Below, in pieces: positions 33,021 through 42,563 of a stretch of DNA of 64,000 nucleotides (its first letter is position 1; every line of letters begins with the position of its first letter). Position numbers and translations under genes: made by a program. The notes beneath the pieces are model-generated. The model was not told where the DNA came from and searched no databases. It saw only the letters and a list, made by a program, of their open reading frames with translations. The stretch spans positions 58,420,592 to 58,484,591 of the forward strand of contig OZ022341.1 in assembly GCA_963989245.1 (NCBI GenBank). Direction: 5' to 3'. Source of the stretch: Nansenia antarctica (Eukaryota; Chordata; Actinopteri; Argentiniformes; Microstomatidae).

Positions 33021-33270
33021 CTCTGCCAACCTAGTGATCTCCTAATTATTAGCCTGCTGCTGATATCACTACAGTGGTGAATGTTCATTCCACATAAAAC
33101 AATAAGTAGTGGCTAGTATGACCTACGCATTTCATCTGTCAGCAATTTCTTGCCAAACCATTTCCCTCGCCTTGTTAATTGCGGCAGTATTGCACTTTTT
33201 TACATCTTATTTTTCGTCTTCATAAAAATCAGTAAGTAGGAGAGCTGCGCTGTCACTTTCCAGTCTTAGT

Positions 33271-33936
33271 CACCGCTGGACTGGCCATACAATCTATCAG
33301 GTGGGCCGCGCTAGTTTTGGGCCGGTCGGGCCGCCCCCCCCCCCCCCCCCCCGACCCCCAAAAAAGAATATATATATATAAAACTAGCGCGGCCGACCCC
33401 AAACTAGCGCGGCCCAAAATAGCGCGGCATCAACTAGCACTGAATCAAGCGGCGGCCCCCGTTTATACTAACACATGGGCTGGCCCAATCACATGCTTAG
33501 GCCCTGCTGTCCATCGGCCCCCTCCCCCACTCTGATCCCTCGGCCGACAACCCAAGTGCAGTGTCATGTTCGTAGATAAGATAGTGAAAGGGGGTGCCCA
33601 GAAAATTAGGGAGAAAAAAAGTAAGAAGCTAGCAGAGGATGCCTCAAAATGTCAGAAACTGACAGATATGTTCTCTGGATCGACTGTGGGGGCTAGGCCT
33701 ACTACAGATACAGCAGCCATGTCTCATCACCGTGGAGTACGTCAACAGTGAGTGAGTACACTGGTTCACACTTGCATTGGTATACTTACTGTCCATGTCA
33801 CTTACTCCGCTCTATAGGGGGGTTTTACAAATGGTATATTCAACAGACTGCATGTTGATCGGCGCTGTCGGACCGATTGTGTTGGGCCGGTCTGAGCCAC
33901 ATGGCAGGGCCTAATTTTTGTCCCAGTCCAGCCCTG
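33271..33936 (+). mobile_element. hAT element 3, 666 bp, internally deleted
   Basis: Termini are CACCGCTGGACTGG and, read inward from the right, CAGGGCTGGACTGG (12 of 14 matching), with a perfect 8-bp duplication GTCTTAGT (33263-33270, 33937-33944). A C run of about 18 nt (near 33334-33351) and repeated CTAGCGCGGCC motifs lie near the left end. It keeps only a short N-terminal piece of transposase. Confidence 0.92.
33566..33751 (+). pseudogene. hAT transposase N-terminal remnant
   Basis: This 61-codon frame contains KIVKGGAQKIREKKSKKLAE and ASKCQKLTDMFSG. It resembles the start of ZMYM-like hAT transposases, where a GAxKRKxxKE basic stretch is followed by a short hydrophobic motif of the type KLTDMF. 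The frame ends just after GTCAACAGTGAGTGAGTAC, which could be an exon/intron boundary (CAG|TGAGTG or AACA|GTGAGTG). The zinc-finger, catalytic and dimerisation parts are missing, so the element depends on a relative for movement; hAT element 4 carries a piece of a similar transposase. Confidence 0.55.
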
Positions 33937-34144
33937 GTCTTAGTATCTTCTTTCCGACAATCGGCTCTTCTGGGCTCGTCCTCATTGCAGACACGCGCCC
34001 AAATCGAGAATTTCCCATTCGGGCTTGCGTGAACATTGATGACACAAGCCCGATTCTCAATCGAGGAATCACTTGAGGCTTGAATCCCAATCGAGAGTTG
34101 CCTGAATGAGGCTTTCCTTTTAATCACGAATATACTAATCAACA

Positions 34145-34240
34145 TACGTGGAATACCCCCCTGCTCATGGAATACCCCCCTGCTTGTGGAATACCCCCCT
34201 GCTCGTGGAATACCCCCCTGCTCGTGGAATACCCCCCTTC
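34145..34240. repeat. ~19-20-bp minisatellite grown from an element end
   Basis: Five copies of GTGGAATACCCCCCTGCTC. The unit is the terminal inverted repeat of element B (GGAATACCCCCC) plus its immediate flank. Tandem amplification of a transposon terminus is the simplest reading. Confidence 0.88.
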
Positions 34241-34694
34241 TGATGTGTTGACAGTCAGAAAGAAACAAATCTAATTCAAGAGGGCCAGAACAATTATTAT
34301 TGTTGCAGAAAATACTGAGTCAAACCAGATACAACTTCAAAGGCCCCTGTAAATGCAATTGAGGGGTAATAAAAAGTAAGAGGGAAGAAAGGGGAATAGA
34401 ATGTAGTCAAAGTTATGTTTAAATTTTCAGTTACCCGCTGTTTAATGACTTCCCTTAAGTCTGCAGTTTAGATTCACGCTGAAAGCCACCCACAATGGTA
34501 CCTTTAGGACTACAGTATAGTATCCGAAACATCCAGTCTGTCTGAGTCTTATGGATTTATTACTCTCCATGAACCAATGGGAAGTAATGGAAATGAGGGC
34601 TTATGAAATTAATTGCGGCCATAAATCAACATTGACAATCTATTGAGGTCTTCAGCCTGTGTTTGTTTTTCTCCGTTGCATAGAGATCAAATGA
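34241..34694. other. Non-coding DNA
   Basis: AT-rich flank between element B and the solo LTR. Nothing recognised. Confidence 0.5.
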
Positions 34695-34699
34695 TTTAT

Positions 34700-35323
34700 T
34701 GTTACGGACGGGTCACATGATTCTCCTGGGCGACTCCTTGGTGCCTCCCTCTGGCGGCCTTTGACACTGCTTCACTCCCCTGTTCCCCATTATCACAGAC
34801 TGATGTGTTGCACCTGTTCATATTTGGTTCACCAGTGTATTTATGTCCCCACTTCCCTGGGGGGTATTCCATTAACATCACTAAAGGAAAATCCAAAATA
34901 ATCTTGCGAGATTTATTAAAATAAGGCTTTTTTTTTTTTTTTGTATATAAATCTCAAGGGATTTATCAAAATAACCCTGGATTGTCCTTTGATGGAATAC
35001 GTTGATGGAATACCCCCCTGCATTCCCTGTCGGTCAATCTCTCTATGTCTCCCAAAGTAAGTGTGTGCTTTAGCTCTGTTTGTTTGTATGCTTAACACAG
35101 GTATTGAGAAGTGTTCTCCCTGTTGGGTTTCTTTAGCATTTAGTGTGTTTCATATCCTGTTTGTAGCCAGTTTTTGGAGACTGGCTTTTCTCCTCTTTTG
35201 TTTGTTCAAGTCTGGTTGGGTAACCGTACGTTTTTTCATCTCAGTAAAGACAACTTTGTTTTGTCAATCGCTGCTTAACGTCTGCACCGCACCTGGGTCC
35301 ACACCATACACCAAACCTTTACA
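34700..35323 (+). mobile_element. Solo LTR with 5-bp duplication TTTAT
   Basis: It starts TGTTACGGACGGG and ends CCTTTACA, with TTTAT on both sides (34695-34699, 35324-35328). TG...CA ends and a 5-bp duplication are standard for LTR retrotransposons (Ty3/Gypsy or BEL type). No second LTR or internal gag/pol is nearby, so this is a solo LTR left by LTR-LTR recombination. A 158-bp MITE lies inside; without it and its 3-bp duplication the LTR is 463 bp. Confidence 0.85.
34860..35017. mobile_element. 158-bp MITE inside the LTR, CTG duplication
   Basis: Termini GGGGGTATTCCATTAACATC and, from the right, GGGGGTATTCCATCAACGTA. CTG flanks both (34857-34859, 35018-35020). Subterminal pieces (AAAGGAAAATCCA / TGGATTGTCCTTT and AATCTTGCGAGATTTAT / ATAAATCTCAAGGGATTT) are also inverted, so the whole element can fold. 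The GGTATTCCA terminus resembles the ends of elements A and B, suggesting one transposase group. Confidence 0.82.
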
Positions 35324-35328
35324 TTTAT

Positions 35329-35615
35329 TGTTTTGTATTTAATTACACTTTTTTTTTTTCATTCCATCCTATTTTAACATCAAGAAAGTATCCAAACATG
35401 AAATAACTCATGCTTAAACTGTATGAAAGAGCACTTTTACATTGTACAGCATGTTAGGATGGTTTCCCTCTGGGGTAATATCTTTGAAGTTTTGCACTCT
35501 GGTGGTTTGATGAACTTCATTACTGTATAAGTTATGGTGTGCAGTATGTAACTTTAAAAAAGGGTGTTGTCATGATCGCTAGAAGCAAGATTTTCCTTCC
35601 TTCTTTATAGCAGAC
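35329..35615. other. Non-coding DNA
   Basis: AT-rich. No feature supported. Confidence 0.5.
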
Positions 35616-35930
35616 CAAGCACTAAATGTGGTGGACAAAGATATTTGGGTCACATCATCAGGAATGATCTATGTGATGACAACAATGTGCATCACCAGTG
35701 TTGCAAACTGTATGCACAAGCCAATATGCTGGCACACAAAGTTGTGTACAGATGATGTTAAAACAGCCCTTTTTAGAGCCTACTGTACTCCACTGTATAC
35801 AGCCCACTTGTGGTGCAGAATAGTAAAGCAAAAATGAAAAAGCTTCATTCAGGTGGCATTTAATGATGCATTCAGAATCTTGCTCAAGCTCCCAAGATGG
35901 ACAAGTGCAAGGCCCAAATCCTGATTCCCT
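35616..35930 (+). pseudogene. LINE RT thumb/C-terminal fragment, frameshifted
   Basis: In successive frames this reads RYLGHIIRNDLCDDNNVHHQ, KLYAQANMLAHKV, then CTDDVKTALFRAYCTPLYTA followed by HLWCR, then AFNDAFRILLKLPRWTSARP. This order (YLGHIIxNDL, YAQANML, VKxALFRxYCxxLYTxxLW, AxNDAxRxLL) is the recognisable post-catalytic region of a common fish non-LTR reverse transcriptase. At least two frameshifts separate the blocks, so it is an old relic. Its 3' end merges into unassigned sequence. Confidence 0.7.
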
Positions 35931-36441
35931 TCCCTACCCCTACGGCTCGTTTTGGAGTTCCACTCGCTTTGGAGCAAAGGCCTCTGAACAGAGCCACGAG
36001 GCGTAGTGGTTGAAATCTTTCCCTATGAAATGGGACACCTTGAAGACCCTGATACGTCATCAGTAGTGTCATAGAAAAGCATTGACGTGCGCGATTCATT
36101 CACAACTTACGGTAAGTTTTATGCTATCAATCGATCAAACAAGTCATCAAATAAATAAATAAACAATGCTTCATTATCAGACCATGACAGAATAACGGTG
36201 CTCTGTAGGCTCTCAACCTGGTCTCCTACCCTGCCAGTCTGCACTGATATACGACAACAGTGCAACAATTTAGGCTTAACTTCAATGGGGGGAAATACGA
36301 CATGGAAAAATGCATGACTATCATGCACAAATCAGCCTTAAAATAGGTAACGTTAGATAGATAGCGTTAGACAGGGAGCGCAGATTTATTTTTATGGCGT
36401 TCCGAAATATGATGTGACAGGAACACTGGAGAAACAGCCGC
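35931..36441. other. Non-coding flank of hAT 4
   Basis: No coding feature is supported. A donor-like ACGGTAAG at 36111 and short GATA/TAGC stretches near 36350 are the only points of note. Confidence 0.45.
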
Positions 36442-37163
36442 TGTCCAGGCAGGCCCGGATTAACCCCCTAGGGTGCCCTAGGGTGACCAGACTTGATGTG
36501 TGCCCCCCCCCCCCCCCCCAACACACACACCCTCCTACTTTGCAAGTGAAAGTGTGATATATGGTTACAAAACCCTAAGTAAAAGATTTACAAGAGCATA
36601 TAACTACAGTACAGGCTGATGCTCAAATCTGAATGCAACTCACATCACAATGCAACACGACTTTCTAAATATAGGCTAATTATTTCCATCATAAATGGCC
36701 TGAGACTACATGCTAAACCATAACAAAGTGGGAAAATGCACATACTGTATACTACAATAAAACAAGCTCAATACCAACCAAGTCCAATAACGACTGTTGC
36801 AGGCATATAAGAATAAGAACATATTTTCTGTCCGCATTAATGAAGCGTACTACAGGTAGGCCTATTATGGAAATAAACAGCGCCTCTCTCTTTGCCGCTC
36901 TGCTCACCTTCGTGATGCTGTATCAGACGTAGGCTATAGCCCTGTGCATCACACAGCCTGCCCAAATCAGCCACAGCGTCATATTAACCCGAAATAATCA
37001 TAAGTAAGCCTTACCTTTAGCAGAACTTCTTTTTTCTTGATTTTACGCAGGCAAAGTCGTTTACTAAATCCTCAAAGTCCATTTCTTTGACCAACTCGGA
37101 TTCAATTGCCAGCAGGAAATCTTATTCTTATCAGGCCTCTCTTATTGCTCTTATTGCTTATGA

Positions 37164-37915
37164 TCCGCTGCTAATTTTTGGAGCCTTGATTGGCTACGAG
37201 TAGTTGACAGAGTGCAGCAGCTTGCACTGGGCCTGGTCTTCAAGATACACTACACCACAAAGACACCCAAGTACCTGTCAACATACTTCCAAAAAGTGAA
37301 CAACGTCCACACATACAACACCAGAGGAAGCTCCACGAACCACGTTCAACCGCGTTGCACCACAAACGAGGGGTTAAACTCGTTTGCAAACTATGCAGTA
37401 AAAATGTGGAACGCCCTTCCTATAATCTTAAAGGAGTGCAAAACACTGCCCACCTTCAAAACCACTCTCAAAAAACATTTACAGGAGGCTGCAATCCGTA
37501 ACTGGACCCTCTAAATCAAAAATCAGATTAAAAGACCCGAACTACCCACTGTACATACTTTGTGTTTTGTCCCCCGCCCCCACCTGTGGTGTATGTCCCC
37601 ACCTGTCCTACCCGCTGTACATACCTGATGTTTTGTTGTATTGTATATCTAGTATTGTTCTTCCCATGATGGATGTATTTTTATCTTGTAGATAGTAATA
37701 GTTATTTGTCTGTATTATCTTGTAGATAGTACTAGTTTTTTTTCCCTGTCTGTCTTACATGTAACGATGAATTGAAAATCAAGGACCCCAATTGAAATAA
37801 GCCAGTGGCTTTCTTGGGTTTTTATCCTTTTAGTTGACCTTGTATGTAATATGTACTTTCATGTACCTACTTCTGCAAATCTTCTAATAAAGTTTTCAAT
37901 CAATCAATCAATTGC
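37164..37915 (+). mobile_element. 5'-truncated LINE copy inside hAT 4
   Basis: It starts within the RT C-terminal region (CCGCTGCTAATTTTTGGAGC), keeps the open end of the frame to the stop at 37514 and the whole ~400-bp 3' UTR, and ends in (TCAA)n at 37897-37913. It is a near-identical, oppositely oriented copy of the 3' end of the LINE at 38862-41055, with substitutions such as RYTTKTP to HYTTKTP and NKGLNS to NEGLNS in the protein. Confidence 0.93.
37212..37514 (+). pseudogene. LINE RT C-terminal 100 codons
   Basis: The protein VFKIHYTTKTPKYLSTYFQK to LQEAAIRNWTL is the last part of the RT frame that is complete in the neighbouring minus-strand LINE. The frame is open upstream of the first Met into LDWLRVVDRV, confirming that the Met is internal. 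It lacks all catalytic motifs. Confidence 0.9.
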
Positions 37916-37999
37916 ACTAGTTCTCTCTCAACGCTTTGGTAGAGTCAGTCCTACAACTCCATCCAGTACTGGACAGTGGTTTTAGAGTCCTGCTGATGT

Positions 38000-38305
38000 T
38001 CACATCCTTATTTTTAAATATCCGGCTCCATCGGTGAGGGGATGCTGCACAAAACGCATACAATGACTGAAGTAGGTCAAAGAAATCACTCGCATCCTTA
38101 CAGCTATTAATGTGGTGTTTACACCGACAACATTAAGGGAATGTCCAGCACAGGGCACGTAATGAATCAGGGGGTTTGCTTTTTTAAGATGCGCCCGGAG
38201 GCCGTTATATTTACCCGACATGTTACTGGCGTTGTCGTAACTTTGTCCCCGGCAATTCGACAAGTCTAACCCCAGGTCATGACATGAACCATTCTTACTC
38301 CACAT
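38000..38305 (-). pseudogene. ZMYM1-like hAT transposase, RNase-H-core fragment
   Basis: The minus strand reads DLSNCRGQSYDNASNMSGKY, GLRAHLKKANPLIHYVPCAG and HSLNVVGVN. This matches the strongly conserved segment of ZMYM1-like hAT transposases around the second catalytic region (CRGQSYDNAxNMSG ... HYxPCxxHxLN). The frame then continues as MRVISLTYFSHCMRFVQHPL, in a region where family members have a FF..VQ..Y.FF motif. It is one exon-sized piece; neither the N-terminal zinc fingers nor the C-terminal dimerisation domain was recognised inside the element. Confidence 0.8.
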
Positions 38306-38861
38306 TCAGCAAGACTTGCTCCAGTGTGGCTGTGAATGGGATCGCTCCCTCGCTCGCTCTGCTGCCCCCCCCCCCCCACACACACACACTGTTAACTTCG
38401 GTGCTAATTTTAGGCCTAGGTGAAATAAAAAAATTCCCAATTGTTGGGACATTTTTAAGAGTGGCCGTATGTCTGGAGTCTTTGCCTTGCTTAATTTTTC
38501 GCTTGGCAGAGCCACTCAGTTGTCGCCTGTACATTTTGATTTCTTCGTTGATAGTTTGGCGGCACTGCGTCATCGCGCACTTGTCTGTGACTGGGGGGGG
38601 GGGGGGGGGGCACTTACACCGAACTCGCAATTATTTTTTATATTTTTTATTTACTTTTTATACACGATAGCCGAAATATAACCGTTAGTTTTGTACCTGT
38701 GTGGATGTCTTCCAGTAAATATAGCCTATATTTTAAAAATGTGCTCAAAATATTTTAAAGGTCTATTCATTGTTCGAATAATTTGGTGCCCCCCCATTGG
38801 CTGGTGCCCCAGGGCGTTCACCCGATGCAATATATGGATAATCCGGGCTTGTGTCCAGGGC

Positions 38862-41055
38862 ATTGATTGATTGATTGATTGAAAACTTTATTAGAAGATT
38901 TGCAGAAGTAGGTACATGAAAGTACATATTACATACAAGGTCAACTAACAGGATAAAAACCCAAGAAAGCCACTGGCTTATTTCAATTGGGGTCCTTGAT
39001 TCTCAATTCATCGTTACATGTAAGACAGACAAAAAAGCTAGTACTATCTACAAGATAATACAGACAAATAACTATTACTATCTACAAGATAAACACACAT
39101 CCATCATGGGAAGAACAATACAACAAAACATAAGGTATGTACAGCGGGTAGGACAGGTGGGGACATACACCACAGGTGGGGGCGGGGGACAAAACACAAA
39201 GTATGTACAGTGGGTAGTTCGGGTCTTTTAATCTGATTTTTGATTTAGAGGGTCCAGTTACGGATTGCAGCCTCCTGTAAATGTTTTTTGAGAGTGGTTT
39301 TGAAGGTGGGCAGTGTTTTGCACTCCTTTAAGATTATAGGAAGGGCGTTCCACATTTTTACTGCATAGTTTGCAAACGAGTTTAACCCCTTGTTTGTGGT
39401 GCAACGCGGTTGAACGTGGTTCGTGGAGCTTCCTCTGGTGTTGTATGTGTGGACGTTGTTCACTTTTTGGAAGTATGTTGACAGGTACTTGGGTGTCTTT
39501 GTGGTGTAGCGTATCTTGAAGACCAGGCCCAGTGCAAGCTGCTGCACTCTGTCAACTACTCGTAGCCAATCAAGGCTCAAAAAATGAGCAGCGGTTAGAT
39601 GTGTCCTAGGGTTGAGACCTAGCAGAAGCCTAACCAGTTTATTTTGGGCTGTCTGGAGTCTTGTTTTATGGGCCTTTGTGGTTCTATAGTACCATGATGT
39701 TACGGCATAGTCGAAGTGACATTGAATGAGAGCTCCTGATAGGGTCCTCAGTGTGTTTTTACTGACAAGTGAGGATATCCTGTACAAGAATCTAGTTCTA
39801 TGGTTAACTTTTTTGATTACTTTTGCTGCCATTTTATCTCCGGAAAGATTTGCCTCTAAGATGGAGCCCAGGTATGTAATATCCTCTTTTCTTGTGATAT
39901 TAATGTTACCCACTTTTATTTTAAAATTTTCAGCCTTTCTGAGTTTAGATGGGGATCCGTATAGGATGGTTTCAGTTTTACCTAGGTGTATTGATAGTTT
40001 ATTGTCAGCTAGCCAGATGCAGATTCTACTCAGTTCAGTGCTTAGCGCTTTTTCCACCTGCAATATGTCCCTGTCAGAGACCAGCAGAGCCGAGTCATCC
40101 GCGAACAGGAATAAATTGCAATCACATGCTGATGACATGTCATTCACATATATTAGGAACAGTAAAGGTCCCAAAATGCTTCCTTGTGGAACGCCGCAGG
40201 TCACTGGGAGGGGGGGGGACAGTGTTCCGTTCACACTAACCACCTGTTCCCTCCCCTCTAAGTAGGATTGCATCCAGCTCACCGATGTTCTATCGAACCC
40301 TATTGCTTTCAGTTTATCTAACAATATGTGGTGATCTACTGTGTCGAAGGCCTTCTGGAGGTCCAGCATGACCATGCCGCAGTACTTGCCCGAGTCCACC
40401 TCATGGTTGATGTGGTCGTTCAAATAGAGAAGGCATGTGTCAGTGGAATGGGATGTTCTGAATCCTGATTGAAATTCATACATCAGCTTTTTTTCGGTAA
40501 GGTACCTATCGACCTGTTCATAAACTATTTTTTCCATAAGTTTCGAGATGGAATTAAGAATAGAAACAGGTCGGTAGTTGCCTGGGTCTAATTTGCTTCC
40601 TTTTTTATACAGTGGGGTTACCCTTGCTATTTTAAAGTCAAGGGGGACGTGTCCCTGTTTGATGGAGAGGTTTATTATGTGGGTGATGATTGGGGTAATG
40701 GAGGCAGCTGAGTCTTTTAGAAATCTGGCTGGAATATTGTCATGGCCCGTGGCCTTTTCTGAGTGTAGAGCGCCTAGCTTTTTAAACACCTCATCGTTTG
40801 ACACCATGGAGAGTTTAAAATCATCATTGCGTACACCCAGTTTATTGTAGAACTCACGGATGTGCTCTACACCATAACGCCCTGAGTGGGGTGGTAGATT
40901 GTTAACTAATTTAGTGGCTATGGTTGTAAAGAAAGTGTTTAAGCACTTAGCCACATCCAGCTTGTCTGTAAGGAGAGAATCACCAGATTTGATGCTGATG
41001 TTTGTAGACCTGGTTTTGAGTTTTTGACTGCAACCTAGTTGGCTATTAGTCAGCT
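38862..41055 (-). mobile_element. CR1/Jockey-superfamily LINE, ORF2 almost complete
   Basis: Tail (TTGA)n at 38862-38880, a ~360-bp 3' UTR and a long RT frame, truncated near 41055 where TNSQLGCSQKLKTRS begins just past a stop. The apurinic endonuclease domain is missing. The conserved sequence and open frame make it the youngest-looking LINE in the window. The TG end of its tail is next to the hAT 4 duplication. Confidence 0.92.
39245..40954 (-). CDS. LINE reverse transcriptase, 569 codons, uninterrupted
   Basis: Motifs in order: KATGHDNIPARFLKD (68-82), KIARVTPLYKKGSKLDPGNY to RPVSILNSISKLMEKI (109-143), QSGFRTSHSTDTCLLYLND (162-180), VMLDLQKAFDTVDHHILLDK (195-214), CGVPQGSILGPLLF (253-266), catalytic FADD (284-287), LADNKLSIHLGKTE, DITYLGSILE and the C-terminal NYAVKMWNALP...LKKHLQEAA. 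All RT blocks, including the catalytic aspartates, are intact. The frame is open upstream of the first Met back to the truncation point, so the Met is not the native start. Without the endonuclease it cannot retrotranspose by itself, but RT activity is not excluded by the sequence. Confidence 0.93.
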   Translation of the reverse strand: MAKCLNTFFTTIATKLVNNLPPHSGRYGVEHIREFYNKLGVRNDDFKLSMVSNDEVFKKLGALHSEKATGHDNIPARFLKDSAASITPIITHIINLSIKQGHVPLDFKIARVTPLYKKGSKLDPGNYRPVSILNSISKLMEKIVYEQVDRYLTEKKLMYEFQSGFRTSHSTDTCLLYLNDHINHEVDSGKYCGMVMLDLQKAFDTVDHHILLDKLKAIGFDRTSVSWMQSYLEGREQVVSVNGTLSPPLPVTCGVPQGSILGPLLFLIYVNDMSSACDCNLFLFADDSALLVSDRDILQVEKALSTELSRICIWLADNKLSIHLGKTETILYGSPSKLRKAENFKIKVGNINITRKEDITYLGSILEANLSGDKMAAKVIKKVNHRTRFLYRISSLVSKNTLRTLSGALIQCHFDYAVTSWYYRTTKAHKTRLQTAQNKLVRLLLGLNPRTHLTAAHFLSLDWLRVVDRVQQLALGLVFKIRYTTKTPKYLSTYFQKVNNVHTYNTRGSSTNHVQPRCTTNKGLNSFANYAVKMWNALPIILKECKTLPTFKTTLKKHLQEAAIRNWTL

Positions 41056-41343
41056 ACATGCTCACATCCAGTCTCCTGCTCACTGCTCTCCATCAAACAT
41101 GGCACATCCATCAATAATATTACATAATAACAACTGCTCAGATTAGATTGCGTGTTTTGGTGACACAAGGTACTCCACTTGTTTTTGGAAACATTGGAAA
41201 TTTTGGTATTTTGGTCTATGTATTTTAATCACTGTAGACTTGTGAACTGCAATGATTATATTTGTGTTGTTGTATTGTATTTGATTATTTTTATACTGAT
41301 ATTATCTCTAAGTGTATAGATATATAAAATAAAATGAGAGAGA

Positions 41344-41344
<1 letters not shown>

Positions 41345-41401
<57 letters not shown>
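41345..41401. repeat. (AC)n microsatellite
   Basis: Uninterrupted AC for about 57 bp, preceded by a short (AG)n. Confidence 0.98.
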
Positions 41402-41403
<2 letters not shown>

Positions 41404-42240
41404 GAGTCTGCTCAAGTGATGGTGTGCAGTATGCCATTAAACTAAATTTACAGAGCAGACATTACATTTACAGAGCATATGGTGAGATTGAGCATTCTAA
41501 TTGACTGACTCTTAATAGATGCAACTGGTGTCAAAACATAGTTTTTTGGTTTTAATAGGTTGTGCAAACGAAAGATATTTTGAGTCTTGCTATTCAGTGG
41601 TTGTGGTTTGGTTCTTCCATTTTAGAATTACAGCTGTCCCGACTGGCTGGCATAGTTAAAGTCAATCATGGATATTGATGATTGACAGGAAAATAAAACC
41701 AAATTGTGATACAGGTTGTGAAAATCTGAATGGATAATTTTCCACATAAAACACCAGTATCTGATGAAATGCTTCGGCCAGAGGTACCCGCAACAAATAC
41801 ATATGAAATTAAATGAACAAACGCGCATAAAAGGAAATTGTTGTCTTTGATTTAAGGGGTTACTCTTTTATTGGAGGCTTTTAGCTTTTGCATTTATGTT
41901 TTCCACAATCAACATGATGGGTGGCCTGTAGGACTGACTGGAGTCAGTGGGTGTGTATGGCCACAGCCCTAATTGTCACCCCAGATAAGGCCATCCACTG
42001 CCAAAACTGGTTCTGCGGCCATGCTGTAGTGTAAATAAATCACACTGTGAATCCAGGAATTTCTCCAGGTTGCCCCCATGCATACAGAACCACCATCTCA
42101 ATACTGTGTCTCCAAGGCAAACCTCCTGCTAGGGGCTTTAATTTTGTTTATCTCAGAAAGAGGCTTGGCCGTGTTCAGAATCTACAGGTGTAGTATTATT
42201 ATGAACATTCTGGGTTCTCCTAGTAGGCCTACACCAAACC
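41402..42240. other. Non-coding DNA
   Basis: No exon, RNA gene or element end recognised. Confidence 0.55.
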
Positions 42241-42242
42241 AT

Positions 42243-42384
42243 TATCTGAGAATGACCTTACGAGAATTACCATTATGAGAATTACCTTATGATAATTACC
42301 TTACGAGAATTACCCTTATGAGAATTACCTTATGAGAATTACCTTATGAGAATTACCTTATGAGAATTACCTTACGAGAATTAC
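42243..42384. repeat. 14-bp tandem repeat, about ten copies
   Basis: Units follow CTTATGAGAATTAC with T/C at position 5 (CTTACGAGAATTAC); two units are 15 bp and one has ATAATTAC. The first copy (TATCTGAGAATGAC) is degenerate, and the array ends at GTCTGACC. Confidence 0.92.
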
Positions 42385-42530
42385 GTCTGACCCACCTCCA
42401 GTCAGTCAAAGTCAAGACTTATGGCAGGCCAAATTTAGGAAGTGAGCAATATTACAAATGCATGTCACAGTTACTGAATCCTCCCACATAACAGGAGCAT
42501 AAAGCTCCAGGCCCTTTGTTATTCACAGTG

Positions 42531-42563
<33 letters not shown>

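Larger units (their letters stand above)
31721..34160 (-). mobile_element. Mosaic foldback element B, carrying a LINE and a hAT
   Basis: The outer ~220 bp on each side are inverted copies. Left arm: GTGTTCCACGTACGTTGATT, CGATTGGGATTC, CAGCCTTGTGTCATC, CAGCCCAGAAGAGCCGATTG. Right arm: the same strings reversed, to CATACGTGGAATACCCCCC. A 22-bp tandem duplication lies in the left arm (31779-31822). The core matches element A in opposite orientation. Subtracting a 703-bp LINE and a 674-bp hAT insertion with its duplication leaves about 1.06 kb, near element A's size. No clean target duplication is visible because the right end has spawned a minisatellite. Confidence 0.7.
36450..38851. mobile_element. 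hAT element 4, 2402 bp
   Basis: Termini CAGGCCCGGATTAAC and, from the right, CAAGCCCGGATTATC (13 of 15 matching), flanked by a perfect 8-bp duplication TGTCCAGG (36442-36449, 38852-38859). It contains a minus-strand ZMYM1-like transposase fragment, a plus-strand LINE copy (37164-37915), and subterminal C/G homopolymer runs at 36505-36518, 38366-38377 and 38594-38611. It inserted 2 bp outside the 3' tail of the LINE at 38862. Confidence 0.92.

Noticed and set aside
33840..34268. 142-codon minus-strand frame with GVFHEQGGIPRAGG repeats
   Set aside because: It reads through the 19-20-bp minisatellite and the arm of foldback element B.
39726..40265. 179-codon plus-strand frame
   Set aside because: It is antisense to the intact LINE reverse transcriptase and has no domain.
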